In this document: positions 35,758 through 43,928 of the stretch, piece by piece
Layout: each line of letters opens with the position of its first letter
Position numbering within the stretch: position 1 is the stretch's first letter
Assembly: GCF_900163625.1 (NCBI RefSeq)
Contig: NZ_FUIE01000084.1
Span: forward strand, 23,488 to 87,487
Source of the DNA: Brevundimonas diminuta 3F5N
GTDB lineage: Bacteria; Pseudomonadota; Alphaproteobacteria; Caulobacterales; Caulobacteraceae
Reading direction: 5' to 3'
Length of the DNA: 64,000 nt
Made by a program: the position numbers and the translations under genes
The notes under the pieces: model-generated
The model's database searches: none
What the model saw: only the letters and a program-made list of their open reading frames with translations
What the model was told of the DNA's origin: nothing

Positions 35758-36753
35758 ATGCGTTTACACGGTGAGGCTCAAACGAACGAGCGCCTCGATG
35801 CCAGCTTTGCAAAGCTGAAGGGCGCCTCGCAGGCGCCGCTCGCCGTCGGCGTGCAGGATGGGGCCAGGATCTGTTTCGCCGCTTTTCCTGACCATGAGAT
35901 CGACCGACGTTTCGAGATCGGCTCCGTCACCAAGGCCTTCACCGGCTCCTTGTTGGGCGTCATGGTCGAGGCGGGCGACGTCGATCCCGAGGCGCCGGTG
36001 GATCATCTGTTCGGCAAGGCTCTGCCTTGGCCGGTCAGGCCGCCGACCCTGGTGGAACTGGCCAGTCATCGCAGCGGGCTGCCGAACACGCCCAAGCCCC
36101 TGTTCTGGCGTGAGAGCCTGGCCGCCCTGTCCCTGTCGGTCAAAGATCCGTGGCGCGGCGTGGATGCGGTGAAGTATCGCGCCATGCTCATGGCGGCGGT
36201 GAAGCAGGCTCGGGTTGGCGAAGCGCCCCGATATTCGAGCATGGGCGTCAGCCTGCTGGGCGACGCCCTGGCGCAAGCCGCCGGGATGGACTTCGCTGAT
36301 CTGCTGGATCAACGCCTGCTCAGGCCGCTGGGGATCCGGCGCACGGATTTCCTGCGGTCGGAGGAGGAGCCTGATCTGGTGGCGGTCAGCGTCAATGACT
36401 GGGACCGACCCGTGCCCTATCTGCGCGATCAGATGGCGCCTGCGGGGATGCTGGCTTCCACGGTCGAGGATCAACTGCGCTTTCTGCGCACGGCGTGGGG
36501 CGAGGGGCCGGACGAGATCGTGAAGGGCGTCCTCCGGGCTCAGACGCCTGTGGCCCAGATGGGCGGCGTCGCCATCGGCTATTGCTGGCTCCTGGCCCCG
36601 CACAAGGACGGAGAGATCGCCTTCCACAACGGCGGGACATGGGGATCACAGGCCGAGGTCGCCGTGGTGAAGGACCGACGGATCGCCGTCGCCGCCCTGT
36701 CCGCCAAACGCCGCCATACCGATGAGTTCGTCAGCGAGATGCTCGGAACCTGA
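35758..36753 (+). CDS. Beta-lactamase-fold serine hydrolase
   Basis: 331 residues of the class C beta-lactamase/esterase family (PF00144 type). SVTK gives Ser56 and Lys59; the second motif reads YSS (Tyr159-Ser160-Ser161) where YxN is usual; the third is HNGG at 290-293, the HxG form common in esterases and peptidases of this family. No signal peptide is visible, so the protein is probably cytoplasmic and not a periplasmic resistance enzyme. More likely an esterase or D-peptidase; the substrate is unknown. The AT-rich upstream region with a palindrome suggests its own regulation. Convergent with yqgE, 17 bp between stops. Confidence 0.82.
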   Translation: MRLHGEAQTNERLDASFAKLKGASQAPLAVGVQDGARICFAAFPDHEIDRRFEIGSVTKAFTGSLLGVMVEAGDVDPEAPVDHLFGKALPWPVRPPTLVELASHRSGLPNTPKPLFWRESLAALSLSVKDPWRGVDAVKYRAMLMAAVKQARVGEAPRYSSMGVSLLGDALAQAAGMDFADLLDQRLLRPLGIRRTDFLRSEEEPDLVAVSVNDWDRPVPYLRDQMAPAGMLASTVEDQLRFLRTAWGEGPDEIVKGVLRAQTPVAQMGGVAIGYCWLLAPHKDGEIAFHNGGTWGSQAEVAVVKDRRIAVAALSAKRRHTDEFVSEMLGT

Positions 36754-36770
36754 AGACGTTTCGGCCGCCT

Positions 36771-37340
36771 TCAGGCCCGGCCGCTCTGGCTGGACAGGCG
36801 GGCGGCGTCGACGCCCAGGGCGGCCAGGGCGCGGCTCCATTTGGTGTCGTAGTCGTCGTCGAAGATCAGGGCCGGATCGGCGTCCGTCGTCAGCCAGACG
36901 TTTTCGTTCAGCTCTTCCTCCAACTGCCCCTCGCCCCACCCGGCGTAGCCCAGCAGCAGGATGGCGCGGCTGGGGCCGTCCTTGGCGTCGGCCATGGCGG
37001 CCAGGGCGTCGCGAGTGCCGGTCAGGGCCAGACCGTCGCCGAAGGTCAGGCTGGCGTCCTCGCTGGTCCAGTCGGCCGTGTGCAGGACGAAGCCGCGTTC
37101 ACGCTCGACCGGGCCGCCGATCAGCACCGAACGGTCGCGCGCAGCGTCATCGGTGGGAGTGTCCAGCTTTTCGAGGACTTCGGCCAGGGAGACGCCCGGC
37201 GCGGGTTGGTCCAGGCGCAGGCCCAGGGCGTGTTCGTCGTCGTGGGCGCAGATCAGGATGACGGCGTGGCGGAAGCGATCGTCGTCGATACCCGGCATCG
37301 CCACCAGAAGACGCCCGGTCAGGGAGGAGAAGGCGGTCAT
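36771..37340 (-). CDS. YqgE/AlgH family protein (UPF0301)
   Basis: 189 residues. The N-terminus SLTGRLLVAMPGIDDDRFRHAVILICAHDDEHALGLRLDQP and the segment VLIGGPVERERGFVLHT followed by LLLGYAGWGEGQLEEELNENVWLT are the conserved family blocks. Cytosolic alpha-beta protein; the name AlgH comes from an alginate locus but the biochemical role is unresolved. Start ATG 37340. The peroxiredoxin gene begins divergently 135 bp away, leaving room for a shared promoter region. Confidence 0.92.
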   Translation of the reverse strand: MTAFSSLTGRLLVAMPGIDDDRFRHAVILICAHDDEHALGLRLDQPAPGVSLAEVLEKLDTPTDDAARDRSVLIGGPVERERGFVLHTADWTSEDASLTFGDGLALTGTRDALAAMADAKDGPSRAILLLGYAGWGEGQLEEELNENVWLTTDADPALIFDDDYDTKWSRALAALGVDAARLSSQSGRA

Positions 37341-37475
37341 GCCTCTATCATCGGGGCGGACGATGGCGGGCGCAAGCCATTCTCAGGTCCGGGCGCGCTT
37401 GGCGATCTCCTTGCGGGTCTCTATCTGACTCCCATCGTCCTGGATCGTCCGGGCCGAACTCCCGGAGACCCCGAC

Positions 37476-37964
37476 ATGACCATCCAGATCGGCGACCGCA
37501 TTCCCGACGCCACCCTGACGACCATGACGCCCGACGGCCCCAAGCCGGTCACGACGGCCGAGCTGTTCGGCGGCAAGACGGTCGCCCTGTTCGCCGTGCC
37601 GGGCGCCTTCACCCCGACCTGCTCGGCGCGCCACCTGCCGGGCTATGTCGATCACCGCGCTGATCTGGCGGGCAAGGGCGTGGACACGGTCGCCTGCGTC
37701 TCGGTCAACGACGCTTTCGTCATGGGCGCCTGGGCCAAGGCCAATGATCTGAACGGCGCCGATGACGTGGTCATGCTGGCCGACGGCAACGGCGACTTCA
37801 CCCGCGCCGTGGGCCTGGCGCTGGACGCCAAAGGCTTCGGCATGGGCGAGCGCTCGCAGCGCTATTCCATGCTGGTCAAAGACGGCGTGATCGACCAGCT
37901 CAACATCGAGCAGGGCGGCGAGTTCAAGGTTTCCTCGGCCGAGCACCTGCTGGCCCAGCTGTGA
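37476..37964 (+). CDS. Peroxiredoxin, Prx5 type
   Basis: Thiol peroxidase that reduces H2O2 and organic peroxides. 162 residues from ATG 37476 (GGAG 9 bases upstream). MTIQIGDRIPDATL starts the fold; PGAFTPTCSARHLPGYV holds the peroxidatic Cys49 in the PxxxTxxC motif; a second cysteine in VACVSVND (near 75) has no typical resolving position, so it probably works with glutathione/glutaredoxin as other Prx5 enzymes. VNDAFVMGAWAKAN and LNIEQGGEFKVSSAEHLL are Prx5 hallmarks. vsr follows after 32 bp. Confidence 0.93.
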   Translation: MTIQIGDRIPDATLTTMTPDGPKPVTTAELFGGKTVALFAVPGAFTPTCSARHLPGYVDHRADLAGKGVDTVACVSVNDAFVMGAWAKANDLNGADDVVMLADGNGDFTRAVGLALDAKGFGMGERSQRYSMLVKDGVIDQLNIEQGGEFKVSSAEHLLAQL

Positions 37965-37996
37965 CGACCGGCGTCGTCCAGACGGCGAGTTGAGCC

Positions 37997-38410
37997 ATGG
38001 GCGACGTCTTCACCCCGCAGCAGCGCAGCGCCGTCATGCGGCGGGTGAAGGGGCGCGACACCGCGCCTGAGATGAAGGTCCGGCGCCTGCTACGGGGCGC
38101 CGGGATCGGCTATCGGCTGGGCGGCTGCGGCCTGCCCGGTCGACCCGATGTGGTGATGAAGGGGCGGCGCATCGTCCTGTTCGTCCACGGCTGTTTCTGG
38201 CACGGCCATGACTGCCCGCGCGGGGCGCGTCAGCCCCGCTCCAACGCGGACTACTGGATCGCCAAGATCGACCGAAACCGAGCGCGCGACGGTCGCGTCG
38301 TCGCCGAGCTGGAGGCGGAGGGCTGGCGCGTGCTGACCCTGTGGGAGTGCGAACAGAAGGCGCCCGACTGGGGCGATCGTCTGCTGATCCAGGTCAAAGA
38401 CGGGCGCTGA
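37997..38410 (+). CDS. vsr: Very short patch repair endonuclease Vsr
   Basis: Nicks DNA 5' of the T in T:G mismatches that arise by deamination of 5-methylcytosine. 137 residues with MRRVKGRDTAPEMKVRRLLRGAGIGYRLG, LPGRPDVVMKGRRIVLFVHGCFWHGHDC (catalytic Asp and His region with zinc-type Cys/His) and WVLTLWE-like WRVLTLWECEQ. Vsr is normally encoded next to a cytosine-5 DNA methyltransferase; none is within the window, so this is an orphan copy. Convergent with the hybrid kinase gene, 6 bp between the stops. Confidence 0.93.
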   Translation: MGDVFTPQQRSAVMRRVKGRDTAPEMKVRRLLRGAGIGYRLGGCGLPGRPDVVMKGRRIVLFVHGCFWHGHDCPRGARQPRSNADYWIAKIDRNRARDGRVVAELEAEGWRVLTLWECEQKAPDWGDRLLIQVKDGR

Positions 38411-38416
38411 ACCGGG

Positions 38417-40363
38417 TCAGGCGACGGCCTGGGCGTCGATTTCAACCTCGTCGGCTGCGTCCAGGACCTCGCTCAGGGCGGCCAACAGCACCGCCGGCGT
38501 CAGCGGCTTGGCGACGAAGTGGTTCATGCCTGCGTCCAGGCAGGCGGCGATATCCTCGGGCGCCGTATCGGCGGTTACGGCGATGACCGGCGCCGCGACG
38601 TTGGGGCCGTGGCCCGCGCGCAGGCGGCGGGTGGTTTCGCGGCCATCCAATTCGGGCATCCGCACATCCATGAAGATGACGTCGAAGACGCCGCCGTCGC
38701 AGGCTTTCAGCGCGGCCAGGCCGTCTTCAGCCATGGTCAGTTCGCAATCGAGAGCTTGCAGGATCACCTGGATCGCCCGGCGGTTGATGGCGTGATCGTC
38801 GACCACCAGCACCCGCAGGGGGCGTTCCGCTTCATCCTCTTCGGCGGCGAGGAAAGGCGGCGTCGGGGCCGGCGCCGCGTCGACTTCGGGGGGCAGTGCG
38901 GTTTCAGCCTTGACCGGCGTCGGCAGGGGCGCCCGTTCGGACAGGCTGCGGACAAGGGAGGCGGGGACCAGGGCGGAGGCCGGCGCCGCAGCCTCTTTCA
39001 CGCCTTCGGGCAGGGTCAGGGCGACGGTGAAGGTCGAGCCTTGCCCTGCTTCGCTGCGGACCGTCAGGCGGCCGCCCATCAGTTCGACCAGATCGCGGCT
39101 GATCGCCAGGCCCAGACCCGAGCCGCCGTAGCGGGCGGCGACGCCGTCGGCGGTCTGATCGAACGGAGTGAAGAGACGGTCCATCTGGCCCGCTGTCATG
39201 CCCGGCCCGGTGTCCGCGACGTCGATCAACAGGACGTGCAGCCCGGCCTCGTCGCGCCAGGAGCACAGTCGGATGGTGATGACGCCCGTGTCGGTGAATT
39301 TAACGGCGTTGGAGATCAGATTGTTCAACACCTGGCGCAGGCGCATGGCGTCGCCCTGAACCGTGCCCGGCATATAGCGCGAGCCGTCCAGACGCAGGCG
39401 CAGTCCCTTGGCCCGGACCGGCCCTTGCCATAGCCGGAAGGTGTGGTTGAGCAGGTCGCGCAGATCGAAATCGCGCGCCTCGACCTTGAGACGGCCGGCG
39501 TCGAGGCGGGCGTGGTCCAGCAGGTCGTCCAGCAACTCCTTCATCATCAGCCCGGCGTCCTCGATCATGGCCGTCTGCTGACGGGCCGCGGACGAGGGGG
39601 CGGCGACGCGCGTCAGTTCATGGGCGCCGGTCAGTATGGCGCCGATCGGCGTGCGCAGATCGTGGGCGACGGCGGCCAGAAGGGCGCTGCGGCCCGCCAT
39701 GACGCTCTCGGCCTGACGGCGCTTGCCATCGGCTTCCTTCAAGGCGCGAGCCTCGGCCACGCTGGAGGCGTGAAGGCGGCTGCGGGTGGTCAGGCAGAAG
39801 AAGATGAAGGCCAGGACGCCGATGGCGACCGGCAGGATGAAGCGGCCCTCGACCGCCCAGCGGGCCATGAAAAGCGGCGTCAACGCCAGCACCGCCAACT
39901 GAGGCGTGACCGTCCAGAGGAAGACACGCATATTGCCGGCCGAGGCGATGACCGAATTGATCGCGCCCGCCGCCAGCAGGGTGGTGGCGACCACGCCGCC
40001 GGGCAGGCCGCCCATGATCCACAGCGGCACGGCGATGCTGGCGTAGGCGCCGGCGTTGGCCATGAGCGCCAGATCGCCCAAGGCGCCGCGCCAGCCCTTG
40101 GGTGCGAAAACCTGACCGCGCGTCACGGGGGCGAAGGCGGCAGCCTCGGCCGCCTGCAGCAGCAGATAGACCGCCAGCCAGCCCAGGCAGATGGGCAGGC
40201 CCACGATAGGGCTGAACAACAGGGCGCAGGCCAAGCCTACGACAAGTCGTTGGGGCAGCATCTTGTGCCGCTGTCGGATGGCGTAAGCCCACCCGTTCTG
40301 GGATGCGTCGGTCTGCGTCATGCGGCGTTCCGAACGGGCGATGGCGCCCCTCGGTTGCATCAT
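38417..40363 (-). CDS. Membrane hybrid histidine kinase (HisKA-HATPase-REC)
   Basis: 648 residues. Six or so membrane helices (about 40-205) with no clear periplasmic sensor domain, then a short linker coiled coil, the H-box AVAHDLRTPIGAILTG, the ATP lid motifs NLISNAVKFTD, DTGPGM and GGSGLGLAISRDLVELMGG, an Ala/Pro linker, and a receiver domain with LRVLVVDDHAIN, FMDVRMPELDG (phospho-acceptor Asp) and AKPLT. Start is uncertain between ATG 40363 and ATG 40321. No Hpt or response regulator gene is adjacent. It is the last gene of the minus-strand cluster headed by the methyltransferase, 23 bp behind pyrD, which may be chance or co-transcription. Confidence 0.88.
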   Translation of the reverse strand: MMQPRGAIARSERRMTQTDASQNGWAYAIRQRHKMLPQRLVVGLACALLFSPIVGLPICLGWLAVYLLLQAAEAAAFAPVTRGQVFAPKGWRGALGDLALMANAGAYASIAVPLWIMGGLPGGVVATTLLAAGAINSVIASAGNMRVFLWTVTPQLAVLALTPLFMARWAVEGRFILPVAIGVLAFIFFCLTTRSRLHASSVAEARALKEADGKRRQAESVMAGRSALLAAVAHDLRTPIGAILTGAHELTRVAAPSSAARQQTAMIEDAGLMMKELLDDLLDHARLDAGRLKVEARDFDLRDLLNHTFRLWQGPVRAKGLRLRLDGSRYMPGTVQGDAMRLRQVLNNLISNAVKFTDTGVITIRLCSWRDEAGLHVLLIDVADTGPGMTAGQMDRLFTPFDQTADGVAARYGGSGLGLAISRDLVELMGGRLTVRSEAGQGSTFTVALTLPEGVKEAAAPASALVPASLVRSLSERAPLPTPVKAETALPPEVDAAPAPTPPFLAAEEDEAERPLRVLVVDDHAINRRAIQVILQALDCELTMAEDGLAALKACDGGVFDVIFMDVRMPELDGRETTRRLRAGHGPNVAAPVIAVTADTAPEDIAACLDAGMNHFVAKPLTPAVLLAALSEVLDAADEVEIDAQAVA

Positions 40364-40386
40364 GGCTGCGGAGACCTAATGCTCCG

Positions 40387-41424
40387 TCAACGGCCGGAGA
40401 CGGCGGCCTCGGCCACGCTGACGAAGCCGTCGGCGCGCAGACGCGCCGCCAGATCGCGCTTGATCCGGCCGATCATGCCGGGGCCCTCATAGATCAGGGC
40501 CGAATAGATCTGGACCGCCGAGGCGCCCGCGCGAATGCGGGCATAGGCGTCCGCGCCGTCGGCGATTCCTCCGACCGCGATCAGCGGCAGGCGCCCGCTC
40601 GCCGCCTCGGCCGCCGCTTCCAGCGCCTTCTGGGCGAAGGGTTTCAGCGGGGCGCCCGACAGGCCGCCAGCCTCGCCCTTCCAGCCGGAGCGCAGCGAGG
40701 CGGGCCGTTCCAGCGTGGTGTTGGACACGATCAGGGCGTCGATGCGGTGGGCGATGGAGGCCTCGACGATCATGCCGATCTCTTCGCCGATCAGGTCGGG
40801 CGCGATCTTCAGGAAGACCGGCGCGCCGTCGCCGGGGCGGGCCTCGTTGATGCGGCCCAGCAGATCGTCCAGCGCCTCGCGCCCCTGAAGCGCCCGCAGG
40901 CCCGGCGTGTTGGGCGAGGAGATGTTGACGGTGAAATAGTCGGCCAGTCCCGCCAGCTTCCTCAGCCCGATCACATAGTCGGCAGCCTTGTCCTCGGTTT
41001 CCTTGTTGGCGCCCAGATTGGCGCCGATGACGGTGCGGGTCGGGCGTCGGGCCAGACGGGCGCCGAAGGGTTTTAGTCCCTCGTTGTTGAAGCCCATGCG
41101 GTTGATGATGGCCCGATCTTCCGACAGGCGGAACAGGCGCGGCTTGGGATTGCCGGGTTGGGCGCGCGGCGTGACCGAGCCGCATTCCACCGCGCCGAAG
41201 CCGAGGCGCGACAGGCCTTCCAGCGCCTCGCCGTTCTTGTCGAGGCCGGCGGCCAGGCCGACGGGGTTGGACATCTCCAGCCCGGCGATCGTGGTCTTCA
41301 GGATCGGGTCGTCTGCGCCGGGGGCGGGCAGGGGCGCCATCTGCAGGGCGCGGATGGCCAGACGGTGCGCGGCTTCCGGGTCGAGTTGGCGCAGCAGGAC
41401 GGCGCCGAGGTCGGTCAGGCTCAT
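40387..41424 (-). CDS. pyrD: Dihydroorotate dehydrogenase (quinone), class 2
   Basis: Membrane-associated flavoenzyme of pyrimidine synthesis that reduces the quinone pool. 345 residues: N-terminal two-helix quinone tunnel (LLRQLDPEAAHRLAIRALQ), then LAAGLDKNGEALEGLSRLGFG, RLFRLSEDRAIINRMGFNN, TVNISSPNTPGLRALQ (with the catalytic serine of class 2 enzymes) and GGIADGADAYARIRAGAS for FMN phosphate. Length and motifs are standard. The start lies 2 bp after the DUF952 stop, so translation is coupled to the upstream genes. Confidence 0.97.
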   Translation of the reverse strand: MSLTDLGAVLLRQLDPEAAHRLAIRALQMAPLPAPGADDPILKTTIAGLEMSNPVGLAAGLDKNGEALEGLSRLGFGAVECGSVTPRAQPGNPKPRLFRLSEDRAIINRMGFNNEGLKPFGARLARRPTRTVIGANLGANKETEDKAADYVIGLRKLAGLADYFTVNISSPNTPGLRALQGREALDDLLGRINEARPGDGAPVFLKIAPDLIGEEIGMIVEASIAHRIDALIVSNTTLERPASLRSGWKGEAGGLSGAPLKPFAQKALEAAAEAASGRLPLIAVGGIADGADAYARIRAGASAVQIYSALIYEGPGMIGRIKRDLAARLRADGFVSVAEAAVSGR

Positions 41425-41426
41425 GC

Positions 41427-41780
41427 TCAGGCGGTCTCTTCGAGGATCATGCGGCCGTCGGCCGTCACCGACAGGCTGCGCGCTCCCTGCGTCGCCGCGA
41501 CGGGCAGGGGGCCGTAGATGTGGGGGAACAGGGCGCCGCCGCGCGACGGCTCCCAGATCAGGGCGTCGCCCAATGCCGCCAGGTCGACCTCGACCAGCAT
41601 CAGGTCGTTCTGACCGGCGTAGTGCTTGGCGGCGGTCGCCTCCAACTGTTCGGCGGCGGACAGGTGGATGTAGCCGTCGGCCAGGTCCGCAGGCGAGCCG
41701 TCATAGCGGCCCTCGGCCACGGCGGCGCGCCAGTCGGCGCGGCTCAGGATCTTGAAGGCGACGTCGGGCAGGTCGGTCAC
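41427..41780 (-). CDS. DUF952 family protein
   Basis: 117 residues, soluble. FKILSRADWRAAVAEGRYDGSPADLADGYIHLSAAEQ is the diagnostic DUF952 block (substrate-pocket GYIHLS), followed by LVEVDLAAL and LFPHIYGPLPV. The fold resembles ADP-ribosyltransferase-related small proteins, but no reaction is established. Overlaps the upstream phosphatase gene by 4 bp and precedes pyrD by 2 bp, so it is firmly within the operon. Confidence 0.9.
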   Translation of the reverse strand: MTDLPDVAFKILSRADWRAAVAEGRYDGSPADLADGYIHLSAAEQLEATAAKHYAGQNDLMLVEVDLAALGDALIWEPSRGGALFPHIYGPLPVAATQGARSLSVTADGRMILEETA

Positions 41781-42271
41781 GCCACGGTCTCTGGCGTCAG
41801 CCAGCCTTCATAGGACGGGCGACCGGCGACATCGACGGTGAAGATCGCCGCCGCCCCGGTGGGAAAGCCGCCGCTCATCTTGTCCAGCACCGAGGGCGAG
41901 GCGGCGCTTTCGATCAGATACTCGACCGCCAGCTGATGCACGCCGGGGTTATGGGCGATCAGCAGCAGGCAGCCCGCCTGATCCTCGGCCGCCTCGACCG
42001 CGCGGCGCAGCACGTCGGCGGGGGCGTTGTAGAGGGCGTCGGAGATGTGCAGCTCGACGTCGCCGAAATGCTCGCTGACGCCATCCCAGGTGTCGCGCGT
42101 GCGCTGGGCGCCGGACACCAGCGCCATGTCCGGTTTCAGGCCCCGCGCCGCCAGGGCGCGGCCCATGGCGGCGGCGTCGCGGCGGCCGCGCTCGCTCAGG
42201 GCGCGGGCCACGTCGCCGCCCGGCGCCGAGGCTTCGGCCTTGGCGTGACGCATCAGGATCAGTCTCTGCAT
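41777..42271 (-). CDS. Histidine phosphatase family protein, SixA type
   Basis: 164 residues. RHG-type motif LILMRHAKAE puts the catalytic His at residue 9, ALSERGRRDAAAMGRAL and LVSGAQRTRDTW follow as in SixA, and LIAHNPGVHQLA gives the second catalytic histidine. SixA dephosphorylates phosphohistidine of Hpt domains in E. coli; here a hybrid kinase sits two genes downstream in the same cluster, which makes a link attractive but unproven. The 3' end overlaps DUF952 by 4 bp. Confidence 0.9.
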   Translation of the reverse strand: MQRLILMRHAKAEASAPGGDVARALSERGRRDAAAMGRALAARGLKPDMALVSGAQRTRDTWDGVSEHFGDVELHISDALYNAPADVLRRAVEAAEDQAGCLLLIAHNPGVHQLAVEYLIESAASPSVLDKMSGGFPTGAAAIFTVDVAGRPSYEGWLTPETVA

Positions 42272-42281
42272 GGCGAGGGCT

Positions 42282-43052
42282 TTACGGCTGTTTGCGCGCG
42301 GCGCCCATAGGCGGCCGGTCGGAAAGGCGGTCGCGCGCGGCGGGCGAAGGGGTCAGGGCCGGACGCCCGGCCAGCACGGCCTGGGCCGCGCCGCCGGGCC
42401 GCACGCGGGCGTAGGCGCGGCGCGAGGCCTCCAGCATGATCAGGCCCGCCGCGCCGGGAAACAGCTTCGGCCCGATCTGCTCCAGACCGTCGGCCAGCGG
42501 CAGCATCGGCCGCCACGGCGGGACGTAGAGAGCCTGGGACCAGGCGGCTGGCTCCAGCCCTACTTCGCGCACCAGCCGCTCCAGCTGGCCGCGCGTGAAG
42601 GGGCGGCCGTGCCCGAAAGGCGTGGTCTCGGCCCGCGCCCACATCCCGCCGCGCGCCGCCGCCGCCAGGATAATCCGCCCGGCCGGAGACAGGACGCGCA
42701 CCGCCTCGGCCAGCAGGGCCTGCGGATCGTCGGCCTCTTCCAGGGCGTGGACCAGCAGGATGCGGTCGAACGTCCCGGCTGCGAAGGGCAGGCGCCGGTC
42801 GTCGACCAGGACGGTGCGGTTGCGTCCCGCCGCCGCCCATTGCTCGGCGCCCTGTCCGCCCGGCATGGCGGCGATCGTCCGGCGCGCGCCGATGAAGCCG
42901 TCCAGCCAGGGCGTCGCATAGCCCAGTCCCAGCACGTCGTTGCCGTTGGCCGCGCCCCAGGCGTCTTCCAGCCGCCGCGCCAGCATGCGCCGCGCCAGCG
43001 CGCCGGTCGGCTCGCCATAGAAGGTGCGAAGATCGTCGATGCTGCGGCGCAT
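42282..43052 (-). CDS. Class I SAM-dependent methyltransferase
   Basis: 256 residues. The N-terminal SAM motif is replaced by VLGLGYATPWLDGF (motif I-like GxGxxxP), with LPFAAGTFDRILLVHALEEADDPQALLAEAVRVLSPAGRIILAA giving motifs post-I to III of a methyltransferase type 11 domain. The C-terminal third (PLADGLEQIGPKLFPGAAGLIMLEASRR) is typical of an alphaproteobacterial group that sits opposite gloB, as here. Substrate unknown. First gene of the minus-strand cluster that runs through SixA-type phosphatase, DUF952 and pyrD. Confidence 0.85.
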   Translation of the reverse strand: MRRSIDDLRTFYGEPTGALARRMLARRLEDAWGAANGNDVLGLGYATPWLDGFIGARRTIAAMPGGQGAEQWAAAGRNRTVLVDDRRLPFAAGTFDRILLVHALEEADDPQALLAEAVRVLSPAGRIILAAAARGGMWARAETTPFGHGRPFTRGQLERLVREVGLEPAAWSQALYVPPWRPMLPLADGLEQIGPKLFPGAAGLIMLEASRRAYARVRPGGAAQAVLAGRPALTPSPAARDRLSDRPPMGAARKQP

Positions 43053-43154
43053 GGGGGCAGTATGACGGAAAGTCCGCGCGACTTCACCCGTTCTGGCCGG
43101 TGGAGGCTTCCTCTTCGCGCGGCTTAGGATAGGGTTTCGATAGGAGACCTCCTC

Positions 43155-43886
43155 ATGACCCTGACCGTTCGCCAGTTTCCCTGTCTGTCCGACAACTACG
43201 GCTTCCTGATCCGCGACGAGGCGACGGGGCTGGTCGCCGCTGTCGACACGCCGGACGCCGAGGCGATCCTGGCCGATCTAGAGGCGTCGAGCTGGGGGCG
43301 GCTGGACCTGATCCTGAACACCCACTGGCACCCGGATCACACCGGCGGCAACGAGCGGTTGCAGGCCGAGACGGGTTGCGAGATCGCCGGGCCGGAAGAG
43401 GTGCGCCGCGCGGCGCCGCTGGATCACGTCCTGGTGGACGGCGAGGCGGTCCGTCTGGGCGAGACGGCCTTCGATGTGGTGCTGTCGCCCGGCCATACCC
43501 TGGGCCATGTGGTCTATCATGCGGCGGACGACGGCCTGGCCTTCGTCGGCGACGTCATCTTCGCCCTGGGCTGCGGGCGGCTGTTCGAGGGGACGCCGCA
43601 GCAGATGTGGGACAGCCTGAACCGCATCGCCGCCTGGCCCGAGGCGACCACCCTCTATTGCGCCCATGAATACACGGCCTCGAACGCCCGCTTCGCCCTG
43701 TCGCTGCCGGACGCCGATGAGGCGTTGAAGGCGCACGCCGAGGCCATCTTCGCCGCCCGTGAACGTGGGGAGGCGACCGTGCCGACCACGGTAGGGATCG
43801 AGCGCCGCTTCAACCCCTTCCTGCGCGCCCGCGACGCTGCCGACTTCGCCGAGCGCCGCGCCCTCAAGGACGGCTTCAAGGGCTAG
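43155..43886 (+). CDS. gloB: Hydroxyacylglutathione hydrolase (glyoxalase II)
   Basis: Hydrolyses S-D-lactoylglutathione to D-lactate and glutathione, the second step of methylglyoxal detoxification. 243 residues with the metallo-beta-lactamase binuclear site THWHPDHTGG, LSPGHTLGHVVYH, VGDVIFALGCGRLFEGTPQQMWDSL and YCAHEYTASNARFAL, all specific for glyoxalase II. The end IERRFNPFLRA is the glutathione-binding tail. ATG 43155 has GGAG about eight bases upstream. Divergent from the methyltransferase gene with a 102-bp shared upstream region. Confidence 0.96.
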   Translation: MTLTVRQFPCLSDNYGFLIRDEATGLVAAVDTPDAEAILADLEASSWGRLDLILNTHWHPDHTGGNERLQAETGCEIAGPEEVRRAAPLDHVLVDGEAVRLGETAFDVVLSPGHTLGHVVYHAADDGLAFVGDVIFALGCGRLFEGTPQQMWDSLNRIAAWPEATTLYCAHEYTASNARFALSLPDADEALKAHAEAIFAARERGEATVPTTVGIERRFNPFLRARDAADFAERRALKDGFKG

Positions 43887-43928
43887 GACGCTCGCCGGAT
43901 TTCCAGTCACCCATCATCGGAGATGTTC

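Noticed and set aside
35758..36753. Beta-lactamase conferring resistance
   Set aside because: No signal peptide, YSS instead of YxN, and HNG as third motif fit a cytoplasmic esterase/peptidase-like enzyme better than a resistance beta-lactamase.
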